This document shows positions 23,344-36,201 of a stretch of DNA of 64,000 nucleotides, piece after piece. Origin of the DNA: Stratiolaelaps scimitus (lineage: Eukaryota > Arthropoda > Arachnida > Mesostigmata > Laelapidae); the NCBI GenBank assembly GCA_019614645.1, contig JABWDB010000002.1:21999501-22063500 (forward strand). The letters are read 5' to 3'. Both the position numbers and the translations under genes were made by a program. The notes beneath the pieces are model-generated. The model worked only from the letters and a program-made list of their open reading frames with translations. It had not been told where the DNA came from and searched no databases. Positions within the stretch are counted from its first letter, which is position 1. Each line of letters opens with the position of its first letter.

Positions 23344-23968
23344 GAACCCTTACAACTCAAGGTTGTCCTAACGCATGGTCAATCGGCGATCGGTTTATCG
23401 TCCCCGAAAATAAAATGGCTACTCTCCCCTCAGTGTTCTTTCACCACCTATTGGCTATCGCACAGCGCGGGAACAACCAGTATAGTGTCGGTACAGTGAA
23501 CGCTGCCGCTGTTACGCCGCCTTCAAGTGATAATCCGTCTTGATCTCAATTTTCTACTCGAATTTATTTTCTCCATTTCATCTTCCGCACCTCCCTCACT
23601 CTGCGCCTGCTGTTTCAGCTGACCCACAATCAACACATTACTCCTCTACCTGAAAGGGACTCGGTGAAGTCTTTAACGGAACACGATTTCCTGCCGGCCC
23701 GTTTTCTCTCTATCTATCGGTCTGTCTTTCTGTCCATCGTTCCCTCTCCTTTTTCGTCCACCAAATCTCTCTGTTGTTTTCCCTTTATCCTTCGTTCAAG
23801 TGATGTCTCTTCTGTCAGATCCGTTTTCGGTGAAATACGTGTTGCTACTTCGAACACTGATCCCTCTCGTTGCTGGTACTGCTCGCCTGTTGGCTATGAC
23901 GCTCAGGCTTTCAGTACTCTCTCTCTGCCCGATGGTGACCAGCAATTGCTGTTGTGGTTGTCGTCATC

Positions 23969-23999
<31 letters not shown>

Positions 24000-26900
24000 G
24001 CGAAGAAGAGTAAAGAAAGAACGAAGTAGCGGCAGCAGCGACCGCTTCTCCGCGTCCCCGCCGCCGAACGCGCTCAAGCGTTGCCGGCTGCGGTGGCGCT
24101 TTCGGCTAAGCGGGCTCATAGAGCAGCTATTACGACTACTACCACAACGAATACGACGAGTACGGCAACGACGACCATAATACTACTATTGCTATGTCGA
24201 TGGTTGACGGTTGACGCATGCAGAAGTCCCAACGAAGTCCAACAACGAATTCGACGAAGACCGGGAGTCTGTTGGATGACCGCCCTTTTCGTGACCACGG
24301 GTCGATCTTCTTCCTCTTCTGGTAAATCTCTCTCTCTCTCAGTGTGTATCTGTATTTTGTGTCTCTACTGGATGGATTGAGGGTGGTAAAGTGCGACTCG
24401 TTTGTTCTTCTGCTTTAGCTGGTTCGTTGACGTTGTCCGGCCAGAAAACGGCGTCGGGTGGCGTGGCCACTTCAGCACCGCTTTTGCTACGCGTGCAGTT
24501 AGATTTCTATATCGTAGTACGTTGAAGACGATGATTCCGTTTCAGGGTGCTGCCACTACCATCACCACTATGGAGCAAATGCCAGTACGGTTGTGTACTC
24601 ACCGTCACTGACCATCCAGAATGAGACAACGAGGAAATACAGAAAGCTGAAGAGCTAAACCTGCCGACCTTAAAACAGCATGTGCTGCTTCTCGGCTGCG
24701 CCACCTTCTAAGCCGATGTAACGCTCGGTCAAGTCCAGTGAGAATCTGACCGCTAGGCGCGCGCAGGCTGAAATTGCGGCTGACGCGGGGCGTAGCGGCG
24801 CTTTCGACCATGTTGCGTCTAAAATCTCATCTATAAGATAGAGGGCCCCATTTAGAACAGACCCTCTCCGCGCAGACAGGTTATCTCACTCTCTCTCTCT
24901 CTCTGTCTGTCTCTTCTCGCAATCCTCATGTCCCATCGGTCGAAGTGCGGTGACCGAAGGATGACGTCCAAGATGGAATGGCCATGCGTGAACGCACCCT
25001 GAATGTGCGCACCTGTGAGCAACCTGCCGAGGGCCTGCACCATTTCACTATATTTAGACGAAGAAGTCTTACACATGAACAGCTGAGGACGAGTCTTCTT
25101 GAACGGCTTACTTTTTTCTATGACCTGGATGCCTAGTATGCTTTTTAAGACGTTTCGGTCCCAGCAGCAAATAAAACTACGTTTTACGTTCGTCAGTCCA
25201 TCCACTCATATGATCCCCCCTCGACTTCCGTGGCAGCAACAGCAGCAGCGGAACCAGCAAGGAAAGTTGACAGTTTTTATTATCATGGCACTGCCCTAAT
25301 CAGTATTTGCATAGCTGGTAAATATTTACAATCAAGCGAATATGTATGAAAATTATTTCGACTACACTATTACGCAGGTAGCGCGTATACCCCGGCCTAC
25401 TGTTTGTAGCTATGACGCTTCTTGCCTTAGCTCGAAACTCGAACACGCGTACTGTCGAGTCGATGAAGAGGGACGTATTGTATTGTGATTGAATAGAAAC
25501 CGGTGGAACGATGATGATAGAGTCATGAGGATATTCAAGACGCACAGATACCTATTACACGTATCTATGTATTTACTTATGTCTGTATGTTTACCTTTTC
25601 GTAGACAAAAATGCGCTCGCACACACACACACATATATACTGCGTATGTGTAAAATTCACTCAGTAGATACAATGACATTGTTCGTGACTCGTTCATGTG
25701 TATTGCCGTGTCGTCCCGCTGCGTATCGTATCATGCCTACATACTTATGCATTTTCGAGATCCTATTTTTGATGGGTAATGGTATGATAGGCTACATTTG
25801 GCTGTTTCCCTGCCGAGAATGCGAGAAGCGAATATCGCTGTGGCCTCAAAACGCCTCATGACGCCGTGGGCAATTTCAGTGGATGATGCATAAATATATG
25901 TAACCTGTACTAATAATGTACATAACAGGTAACGTATGGTTCATTGGTTGCTTGGTGTTGAGGTTGCCTGCAATTATTAGCACAGCGCTGTGGTCCTAAT
26001 TCCACACGGCCTTCGCAACGAGTCTATTTTCTTCGGACTCTGAGCGGTCAGAGTAATCCGCGTTTCGTCAGACACTTGACAGCTAGATTAAATTTTTACC
26101 ACCATACACGACTGTGCTGTTAACCAACGATTAGCGGATGTCCATGGATTCGTCGAGCTGCCTCAGGCCGAATTGCTGTCACATCAAATGCTCCTGTCAG
26201 GACAGGGTGGACACGGTTTTTAGTACTATGAACACTTGGTCATGAACTGTGCTTAATTATAACGATAAATATGTGCGATCATAAAATGATAAAAATAATT
26301 AACTCAGTCAGTCATTTTACCTAAATTGCACTCTGTGCTTGAGTAGACTCTTCGGAGTACAGACGTCGTCCCCACGTAACGATGCGAGAGACCTATAGGA
26401 TTTTCGGATACGTTCACTGTAATTGATAGTGCTATTCCTGCAGATTATGCCATTTCAGCGATATTGCTTCCGCTAAATAGCGAGCGACTCGGCGTCGTTA
26501 ACACTAGCGAACTGAATAGCCACCGAACATCCCAAATCGAATCGAATACATGAAAAAGAGAAAGAGAGAGGGAGAGATCGAGTGAGTGTGATGAAAATAC
26601 AGGGTTCGTCTCATTTAGCAATCAGCCCACTCGAATGAACGGTCTAACTCTTCGCGCGTGATCTTGTGCCGTATTTATGCTGAGCTATTCCGCGAAGCTG
26701 GGAAGCGGTATTCATCGGGTGCTGGCGGCGTCCCGTATAAACAAACATTTCACGGTGACCCATTGGCCAGCACCGATTCCGTCATACCTATCGCTCGACG
26801 TCAGCGAACCCATAAAGCGATTTAGCAATATAACACATTTCAACTATAAATCGATTGGAGAATCCACATTCTACTTCTAGTGACGCAGTTTGATGCGCAC

Positions 26901-28740
26901 ATTTGTGCAATGCTAACTGACTCGAATATGCCTAATCATAGCCCTGAACTAGTCGGCGTATATTCACCGAGACAAGTACGCACGCATATTTATACTTACG
27001 TATTTATAGAGGCCAACGAATTCATTGGTGATAACGGGGTGGGCCTATGCCATCACTCGACGGCTCCCAATAGCTTTGTAAGCAACTTTCGGTTTGGCCG
27101 AGCGATGTGCGGCAGGTCGCCTTGGCTGCCGATGTCGCGGCGCGACAGAGACGACCTTTAGCATTATTCAACGCACGCATTCCCGACTCGTCCCCGTCAA
27201 CTATCTAAGACAGTAGCAGAGCGTATGTTTATACACACATATACAACAAGAGAGGGAGCGAGAGAGAGAGTGAGTCAAGGTAAACTGTCATAAGCTCACC
27301 GTGACATACAGGGTGCTAGCAAAAATAAGTGACACAGTTTCGTCACCATAGGAAAGTGTCCGCCCGGGTGAGACGCGCCTTCGCAGTGCGTCGGTCTCTG
27401 CTTTCGAGATCTAGCGTATACAAAAGACAATACGCAAATATAAACAAACATCGCCAACACATGAGGTAGTGAGAAAGTGATCGCGCAAGAAGGAGAGTAT
27501 AAACATTGGGATTGTATGTCTAGGTTTTTGTAAGAAGTGTGTAGGTGTCGCGCAGGGCAGAAGTTCCCAATTTGCACAATTGATTGATGTACGCATGAAA
27601 GCGCTAGACACACACACAAATAGTACTGGTAATAGATATTTGATGTTCGTGGATCAGAAGAAGAATTCCTATAATGCTTAATAATGTAATCATTATGAAC
27701 GGTCGATTCAAATGACGAAAACGAATATCGTGTTTGATTCGAAAGACTGTCAATTGTTCAATGACGATCAAACTGAAAATTCTCCGAAGAGACATTATTT
27801 TATATGCGAGCCCCTCATTTCATAGTACAACAACATGCAGTTATTTATATGATATATAATATAATCACCTATACAGAGCGAAATTAGTTTCACTCTCAAT
27901 TCGAAATGTTGAAGCCAATACCTCATGCTAGTGTTACTCCTAGCGTGCTATTATCCACCTAATCATGACACTGCTAGAGTTGTATTAGACTGTGACTAAA
28001 CATATTAAATGTGACACAATAACGATGATCTTAATACTTTTTGTTAGCTTACACATCTGTGCACTTCAAGTACAGCCCACAATTGTGATACTCCTCCATG
28101 CCAGGGGACGTCTGCTTTCCGCGGACATCTGTTATTCTCATGGACGTACTGTTTCCATCGGCGATTTCTCCCCTCTCCCTCTTTAATTTGCATGCGATAG
28201 ATCTCATACAAATGCATAGCTGTATGTACCCAGATTACAATGGCTAGCTCTTGCTAGACTGGAACACCGAGATCGTGGACGTTCCACGAACACCCCAGGC
28301 CAATCAGTTATGGCAGCCAGCAGGGTTCAGTTGCTATTTTATGTGACTCAAGTCCATATATGCTTTTGGCTCGGTTTCATTGAATTGGCTTTTCCTACGT
28401 TGGTCGCTTTAAAGAGCCCAACCTCAACGAGAGAGGGAGATAAGTCTCTATAACCAGATTGACTTATGTGCTTATAGAGCAAAAGCAGCCGCAGGTGTGT
28501 GGCCGGTGAGGCTGAAAAATGCATAGACAAAAATGGCTTTGCCAGCGAGGTTGTGCTTCGTGCTGACACAAGTTGCCTTCTAACCGTGCACACGGATTCT
28601 GCACACGGATCACCTCGTAAACTGAAACAAATGATCGAGGTTACCCGGTCGTCATATTCTATTTACAACCCTACTTCCCGTTGTTCTGTTGTTGCGGAAC
28701 TTCAACTCGAACACGGTAGTCATAATTTCATTCCTCACTA
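23344..28740. other. Gene-poor stretch with a GC-rich, TTG-rich island
   Basis: No recognised gene. The block at 23580-24700 is pyrimidine-rich and then GC-rich, with a TTG/CTG tract (23948-24000) and overlapping frames of up to 126 codons. A 5' untranslated or promoter region is conceivable, but no start or donor is compelling. Downstream are CT/GA tracts (24324, 24887, 26560, 27250), a (CA)n run at about 25619, and no recognised peptide. Confidence 0.35.
23948..24000. repeat. TTG/CTG trinucleotide tract
   Basis: TTG units mixed with CTG, TCG and TGG. This repeat class recurs on the + strand at 35307, 47910, 58273, 61267 and 62271. Confidence 0.85.
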
Positions 28741-28763
28741 TCGCATGCATATGATGCATGCGA
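28741..28763. repeat. 23-bp palindrome with 10-bp perfect arms
   Basis: TCGCATGCAT (28741-28750), spacer ATG, ATGCATGCGA (28754-28763). The short spacer favours a dimeric DNA-binding site over an RNA hairpin. It lies inside a 120-codon + frame (28499-28861, GTG-initiated) that I do not recognise and do not call. Confidence 0.8.
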
Positions 28764-31700
28764 AGCTAGCAAGTGAGATGGCCAACCTCTATTGCCAAGC
28801 GAATATTGCTATATGGTGCTTCGCGCGTTCGACGTCCTTTGAACACTGTGATACAGAATGATTCCCCAGGCCCCGGAATTGTCAACCAAGGTCGCAAAAA
28901 TACAACCGACATGGCGTAGTTGGTTATTAATGCCTACGCATGCATATATATGTATATGTGTATATTATTGTGTGAATGAGTGTCTGCTACTGCATTAGAG
29001 TTCGTAATCATCTCACAGATGGAACGGGATGGACGTATTTGCGTTTAAACTAATTAGTTCTCCAAATCCGTTCGATTGTCTGCCTCTGAATTAGTGGTAT
29101 TCACTCGAAGTCAAAGGAGACATGTAACTTTTCGGCATTTGGATAAGCGCGCACGCCTGTATCTTCCTGTCAGACTCTTCATTCATATACCTGATACTAT
29201 TGTTCCTCACGTTGACCTCGTTTACCACGCACCATCTCCAATAATCATAATAATAATAATAATAATAAGAATGGTAATAGTTGTTATATTCCGGTCTTAG
29301 CATATGCCGTCCCACATTCGCGTCGACCTAAGTGACATTACCCTTTAACGTGTCGCCGTTAGCGTTGTCTAACGACGTCGAGTTGCCACCGGATCGCTTG
29401 ACAGCGACGCAGCCGCGGCGATATCAACAATAACAAATACGATATCACGTACCTAGTACTACAACCGCGACGATTATTATACATCTAGGTGGAACGATGG
29501 TTGCCTAAGTGACAGTCCTGTCGAGGCCAGCGGTGGAGCACGAGGTGAGAGCAGTAGCAGACGCACCGACGGAAACTAGAACGAACACAGCGTCAGGAAA
29601 TCATCAGTATAAACAGGGTCAGAAGAAGAGGAACGATTCGCGATACTGTTACCTCGAGACGCTCGAGTCAAGTGGAGGCCTCGATGCCGCTGGCCTGTGA
29701 TGCCGCTGAGCGAAGGATTACACGTTCGAATTGTGTCATGAATGGGGTTTGGCATGAAGAGGCTGTCATGGCCGTATTTAGCACAGCAGCTATTGTCCTT
29801 ACACGTTAACGATCCGTGAAATATATTTGAGCGTTTTGTATCGCTTCGTAGATATGATGGTTGCCCTTGTGTACTTGGCTAACAATTTTATCAGAGGTCA
29901 TTGCGCAATCTCAAACCAAAGTGAAATGTTAGAAAAAGCACGATTTCATCCTCATTCTGTAACGGCAAACGAAACACGTAGCAGCTGAGGTGACAATCAA
30001 AAGGTTAACCGATGAATTGTTCATAGAACCGGAAGCTACACAGTGAGATCGTTGGCGTGCAGGACCTTAACCTAAGTCAGTCAAATCGAATCAAACAAAA
30101 TCGTTTCTTGGCTTCGAACAAGGAGATGGCTATTGCCAATAGTATGAGAAATCCGATCGAGCACTCCCTTCGCTCTACCGCAGATAGAACACCCGCTGCT
30201 ATGTACTCAAGTTGTGGCAGCTGAGACGTGGACATTGTCCTTGCGGGATGTCCTGCGTTCTCCCTTTGTAGAAAAGTCGATCAGGCGATTAGGCTGTTTG
30301 CCTTAAGCCGCGACCTTGTCTCCACTTGGCCTTTTCGAAAAAGTGTAGCTTCACGTAGGACAGCTCATAGTTCACGTAATCCATTCTAATGAGCTAATGA
30401 TGACGAGATGAATCTGAGGCTGATGTCGCGTTGGCTACTATTCAAATGCGGCGGAAAGATTCTATCTGGATTATTGGATTTCATAAATGGAACTATTTTT
30501 ACAAATGTCGAAAAGAAAGAATAGAATCTTCTGGGTGCTATCGTTATGAAACTGTTTGTATAATGGAACCTCTACCGATAACTCTATATAGCTGTTCTCT
30601 ATAGTTGTTGTAGTGGGAAACGTCTGGCGTGGTTTTGCGTAAATTGAACGAACTGCCTACCTAAGTTGCTTTCGTGCCGATGACACCAGTGGGTCTGGAT
30701 TTACAGAGCCAGACAGTTCAGTATCTACACAAATACGTGGTGCCATGGTTACATTGAGTACGCCCCACGCTGATAATCTGTCGATGCTGCCTCAGGCTCA
30801 ATGATATCGGACTCTCTACACCGTGTTTTTACTAGCAAACCTCTCCTCTGACAACGGACTCTACTCTTTGTAGTAAACAATCATTCGTGGTTGAGATTTA
30901 CTGCCGTTGGCGGGCTCCTGCTGGGACGGGCCGCAACGAACATCGCTTCTGGTAACAGTTTGAATTAAATACTGCTTTGGGTTGGCCCGTTGATTGTTAA
31001 TGTGTCCTGAGCTGAGGCGACGATCTCCCAGTTGTCGTGTATTGCTGTAAGCTATTCAATTCGACAACACCATGGATGCTAATAGAAGAACCGAACGAGT
31101 ATCCCTCTGTACGTAGATTTTTGATGCGCTAATTATACACATCGTGACACGTCGCACACCGAAGAGAGATAGAGATGTCCTTTGGTTGAAATCCTCAATT
31201 TGTTAACGGATAACCAACTTCAGTTCGAATCCCGTTTTAATATCATTACTATTATCCAGTGTGCCCAACGATACAATCGAGAGAAATGTGTGCTCGCATA
31301 TTTCGATAAGTGAGTGAAACTCTGGTCCAAGAGCCTTTAGGCACGTGAACGAGAACGGCGGTGTGTCGCCGTGGTTTGTCTCTATTTTCCAACTCGAGTT
31401 TCATGAAGGCGAAACGGATGAGACCAATTCCACACATTGTCGAATGGAAAGCGTACACGCACAAGTTTAAACCATTGAGAATGTTGCACTTGCCTTTGTC
31501 ATTATGAAGAAGGAAACGGAAGTGTATATACCCTGATTTGAATAGATATACTCGGGATTGTTGATGCGATAGCAGACGTTTCTGTCTCTCTATGTGCGTT
31601 TCAGCTTATGGGCATGCCAAACAGAACCAATGACCGATATACGCTGATGTATCTCCCAGCATGTGTGTCGCGTGCATCGATTCAGTATCGAAAACACAGG

Positions 31701-32319
31701 AACAACTTACATCAGCGAAATATATTAGAAGACATTAAAGTGAGACGTTTGCTTCACGACGTAAAACTACAGTGTATAATATTTCCCTCTAAATGTATCA
31801 CCGCGATGACTTTTCTTCGAACCATCAGCATGAGACAGATGCAGCCGTTGTGATAAATGTACGAACGCGCAGTACGCCAATCACCGTTCCCTTGCCCGGC
31901 CGCGGGACCTGGAGTCTGCGCCGCCTGTAGGAAGTGCAGCAAGACACTTCAATTGAATGAACAAGATTGTCTCAAACGTCTTTTGGTACATGTCCCTCCC
32001 CAGCGAGCGGCGACTTCCACAAACGCCGAATCGAATGTCGGAGGCGGACAAACTTGTATCTGTGCTTCGGCTTCAGGCCCGATTCTTCGGTTCGGTTTGT
32101 GGTGTCTCTTCGTTACATTCGCTTGTATCTTCCTCCTTCTGTGTTCGAGTCCTTCCGCTGCTGAAGAAAGGCCACATCGTGTCCGAAGGTAAACGCCGGC
32201 CGATCGCGGCCTTTCTTTGATTTTGTTGGCTTTCCCTTTAACATCCGCGCCCGCGTCTGGTGACCTACGTGTGGGTGCGTGTGTCTCTATCAGCGACTGA
32301 TACAATTTATTTTTTACAG
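28764..32319. other. Gene-poor stretch
   Basis: No recognised gene. Contents: an ATA trinucleotide array at 29247-29268; a patch at 29500-29700 with a 63-codon + frame; and a GC-richer patch at 31857-32220 with overlapping frames of 111 (plus) and 143 (minus) codons, unrecognised. From about 29,700 to 31,600 nothing is seen beyond unstructured sequence. Confidence 0.35.
29247..29268. repeat. (ATA)n trinucleotide array
   Basis: About seven ATA units. Other AAT/ATT arrays lie at 3388-3410, 36181-36201, 43061-43075 and 46613-46629. Confidence 0.95.
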
Positions 32320-32347
32320 TTGTTCCTTTTGTGAAGGACGAACAGAG
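32320..32347 (+). CDS. Candidate 28-nt microexon
   Basis: A strong acceptor precedes this stretch: CTGAT (a branch-point match) about 23 bases before a T-rich tract ending TTTTTACAG at 32319. After 28 bases comes AACAGAG|GTTAGT, a moderate donor at 32348. Read with two leading bases, the exon is open as VPFVKDEQ with two trailing bases; a second frame is also open, and the third has a stop. The first reading gives the same flanking intron phases (1 upstream, 2 downstream) as the lectin exon, so the two could not be spliced directly together in frame. The product is unknown. An alternative is chance juxtaposition of splice-like sequences, or a longer exon using another donor. Confidence 0.25.
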
Positions 32348-34762
32348 GTTAGTATAATGTGAGCATACGAGGTCCGGCACAACCTGTGAATCGTTGAGCC
32401 GATCTTATCCCGACGGCTTGTCCCGTGATTCGTTCGCCAACCTTGTCAAAATATTTCGAAAAGATGAACGATCGTGATGAAGCCAGACGAGAAAGAAGCC
32501 ATGTGTTTGTTGGCAACCTTATGATAGTAACCAACTACTACTAGCATCAGTGCACTTAGAGACTCAGTAATATAATAGAATTGTGCTCAATTCACCCTTT
32601 CAACAATTGTTATTCCCTCTCACGGCGTTTTCACGGTACAATCTATCACTATCATCAACTGAGATTTGACTTCTTTCTCTTTACAATTAATATAGAATAT
32701 ACTATCTGGCATCGCGTTCTAGTAGTCCGTCTCCTTTACCAAATAGGCGAGCGTTGTCTCTTAGACGGCTGCCGCCTCAGGCCAGCGTTTTGTGCTTTCG
32801 TAGTTTTTATTTCTGAGACTTAGCGCTTTTACACAACAGAGGCGTGCGTCTATCTGATTTCTACTGAGAAGCTGAAACTTTCGTAAACGAAGAACGGCCA
32901 ACTGTAGACACGCTTTGTGATTCAGAGCAAATCTAGGTACAATTTCGATTTTCTGACACTTCTTGTTTCTTCTTTGTTTGTAATTGAAATCAATGTTTGC
33001 TTTCGTTGAGATGACAATATGAACACATTTGGCAAGCTTTCGTTCCGGCTGCATTTTCGCTGAGGCCCTGCGCCGAGTGAGTTCGCTTCTCATCGATTAC
33101 ATACATCATGCAACTTTTACCGGTTTACTATGAACCAATGTCTTTTTTATTCTGTGCCATTTTGCTTTTTTTGCTACTGATCATAAATCTCAATTTTTGC
33201 ACCACCGTCAGACACCACTCGCTTATGTGTTGCTCTCTGATCACTATATTGTATTGAGCTTCGTGAGCAGCCCGGCGTTAGGATCCTCCCAAGCAAATAC
33301 AGCGGCAAGCGACTACATCTTACGCGATCCGTGAAAGATTACAACTGTTCTTCGACGACAACCTACTGCTTTCGTGCGGTCAGTTCACAAGTTTAACATG
33401 ATGACACATATGGCACGAGTTTAAGGCAGCTTCCGCCGAATCGAACGACAAGTTGCCGCAAAGCTGAACAAAGCAGTCGACGATGATGTAGAACGGCAGA
33501 AGTGAATAATTATATATTGATGTATGCACATCGATCTTTTGCAACGTGCAAAGTAAAATCAAGAACTTCGCGAGCGCAAAGATTTATCAAGCTATGCACG
33601 AGAATAGCCCGTTTACCCGCCGATTGGTGTGTCCGCACGTAATAAACAAACACCAATGTGATGGCGAATCAGATGGAGAGAGGCACCAGTCGCTGGCTGT
33701 GACAATAATAATGGTCGTTCTTAGCAGAGCACTTTTATTGTACGTCACGAAATGTCGTGATACAATTGCGACTGGCAATAAACACTCGAGACAGTTGTTC
33801 GTCATCTGAATCAAATCCCAATCTGAGGAGGGGATTCACGACTCCTAATGGCGCCACTTGCAGTGCCTGTGTTGTATTGCTAAATGGAGCTTTTATGCGT
33901 CCTGGGTTTTTCTCGTTTATCCAGCCTGGCTTATCTTCCGTCTCTCTTTTTTCGACCGTGAAGTCGTGTGGACCTCATAATCGGGTGTACATATAATTCA
34001 TTCTTGCAGAATGCTCTGCGGGCTAGGAGGGATGTTATTATGGAAAATGTTGAACACCCGCTTACCGAGTGATGACCCATAGCAAAAGAACGTGAGTAAC
34101 AGATTCACTGCTAAATACACAGTGCTTCGTACAGCCGTTGAACTGTGCGTTCTCGGGTGCAACAGCAAACGCTTAAGCCCCAGCAACGGGGTAATGCCAA
34201 ATCGGATTCTCTATAAAACATTTACCTTAATGACGCTGCCCAGAACTGGCTTGTGCCGTCCGTTTCAACGATATCTGCTGGGATCGTCCGAAGTACTGTG
34301 TACGAGCTTCGCGCTAAATGCCGCGTGGAGCCGTGAACTCGTTAAGTTGCGGTCAAAATCATTGTCAGCAGCGTGATTAATGTAGGTGGACAAAGCAAAA
34401 GAACAAGCTACAGCTCATGGGTATCCAGATTAGGAAGACGAATAGCCAGCACAGTCTATGTAACGAAGGGGGCTGTTGCCAAACAGAACTAATCACAAAA
34501 AGGCAGACGCCTATTCTGGACCGAGCACACACGAGAGCAGCAATGATATTCACTTGAATAGAATAGGTATAATGATAGCCAATGGTTTTCATTAAGCAAA
34601 GCGCCGCGCAAACAAGTAACAAATATCACTATAATATAAAATTCAACCAGGCAACTCTACGCCATGTATCATCGCTTCAACGACGAGTACTCCGACTACC
34701 TTCGCGCCTCAACGTTGCCATCAGCGCAGCCGATCGCAGCCGCTAAAGCGCCACAATCAGGT

Positions 34763-34800
34763 CCATTGGCCGACATCCATTGGCCGACATCCATTGGCCA
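34763..34800. repeat. 14-bp minisatellite, about 2.6 copies
   Basis: The unit CCATTGGCCGACAT is repeated perfectly at 34763 and 34777, with a third partial copy from 34791. The unit length is not a multiple of three, so it shifts frame, which argues against a coding role for the overlapping frame. Each unit contains CCATTGG, which includes a CCAAT-type (NF-Y) core on the opposite strand. Confidence 0.85.
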
Positions 34801-35306
34801 AGTCGTTCTATGCCACCGGCTCCGTATGCACATGTCTAACGAACGGCGGCCAGCAACAGTAGCATCACCCAACGAGCGCTCGACGGCAACGCCGCCACCG
34901 AAACATAACATTTGTAGCGACAACGCGAACGACGCGATGACGATAGCTGTAGAAGGCTGCCGTGTGAGACACGCTCGTCATGTTGAAAGCGGGAAGCCGA
35001 TCGGCGTCGTCATCCGCGAGGGGTCGCTGCCGATTCTGCTGCTCGCGTACTCCTCCTTCGCTTGGCGTTATGATTAAAGTCGATTCGTTCTTTCTTTCTT
35101 TCTTTATCAGTCTCTTTGCGTCGATTTTTTCTCGCTCTTTCTATTGGTGGGCCCTTCTTGTAGAGCGCCCTAGAAATCAGAAAGCTCTATCTGCATACAG
35201 ATCTGTTTTAAGTCAACGCTTCGCGATGTCTATGCTGCTGAGGCCGCTGCCGACGATGCGGCTCCGGTTGTCGTTCCTATCACAGTTGAGCTTCGGCGAG
35301 CTTCAC

Positions 35307-35401
35307 TTTGTTGTTATTGTTGTTGTTGTTGTCGTCGTCGTCGTTGTTGGTGTCGTCGTTGTTGCTGTGTTGTTGTTGTTATTGTTGTTGTTGTGGTTGT
35401 T
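35307..35401. repeat. TTG/GTC trinucleotide tract
   Basis: About 95 bases dominated by TTG and GTC units. It is complementary in character to the CAA/CAG tract at 35730-35793, which lies 330 bases downstream. Confidence 0.85.
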
Positions 35402-35537
35402 CGTTCATTCGTTCGTTTGTTGCTCGTACGTCCGGATCTATGACGTTGACAGTTACATCGCCGCGGCCGCCGCCGCCGTCGTAGTTGTTGTTGTTGATGC
35501 TGTGGTGTTCTTTGTTGTTGATGTTACATTAGTTATT

Positions 35538-35692
35538 ATGGCGTCGTTCTTGTCGTCATCACTCGAACTGACAAACTCACTCGATAGTGTCACTATTTAC
35601 TATGGCATCCGCGCGGATGCGATTCAGGGTACGTCGTTGGTCCCGGTCATGTTGGGGGTTGGCTATATTCGACGAGACTCGTACTGCCACAG
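35538..35692 (+). CDS. Possible first coding exon, product unknown
   Basis: An ATG at 35538 opens a 51-codon frame (MASFLSSSLELTNSLDSVT at its start) that runs into CAG|GTAAGA, a good 5' splice site at 35693. The exon would end with two bases of a split codon (phase 2), which does not fit the lectin exon directly. The frame continues open upstream through repeat sequence, so the start is not certain. I recognise no domain, and the N-terminus is not a clear signal peptide. It is flanked by oppositely oriented TTG and CAA repeat tracts. Chance is a real alternative. Confidence 0.2.
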
Positions 35693-35729
35693 GTAAGAGT
35701 CGTCCAACCGGCTGACTGATCCAATCTAA

Positions 35730-35793
35730 CAGCAACAACAACAGCAACAACAGCATCAACAGTAGCCGAAACAACAACAGCAGCAACAACACA
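35730..35793. repeat. CAA/CAG trinucleotide tract
   Basis: CAA and CAG units with interruptions. It is the strand-opposite of the TTG tract at 35307-35401. Confidence 0.85.
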
Positions 35794-36180
35794 CAATGAG
35801 TATAGATAGCGACTGCAACAAGCAAAACGAGCCGTAACCATCATTCGGACTCGCAGCTCGGCCAGAAACTTTCAACGACAGGTTTCTTCCTACGGGGACG
35901 TGGGCAGCGGCGACATCTATGACTAATCCTACCATGGTCTCCATAGCCGGCAACAACGAAGGCCCTGACACATGTTCTGTAGTATTTTTTTTTCTCAATA
36001 TCGATCCTGATCTGTTCGTCGGCGTTATATGGCCCGAAGGCACGCGGACGTTTCATTTCGTTCGGACGTGTACCTCGTGCACGTCAGCGTTTTTTGTTTT
36101 ACTGTAACATTTAGTCACCTGTGTCACAGTACCCACAGGGTGCCTATATGTGTTCTCCACTTACTGCATGATAGCGGACG

Positions 36181-36201
36181 ATTATTATTATTATTATTAT
36201 T
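36181..36201. repeat. (ATT)n trinucleotide array
   Basis: Seven perfect ATT units. Confidence 0.95.

Noticed and set aside
31200..31240. B-box-like GTTCGAATCC on +
   Set aside because: No A-box at a suitable distance and no cloverleaf pairing.
34980..35696. 238-codon + frame
   Set aside because: The middle third is Val/Leu from TTG/GTC repeats. Only the last 51 codons before a donor were kept, as a weak exon candidate.
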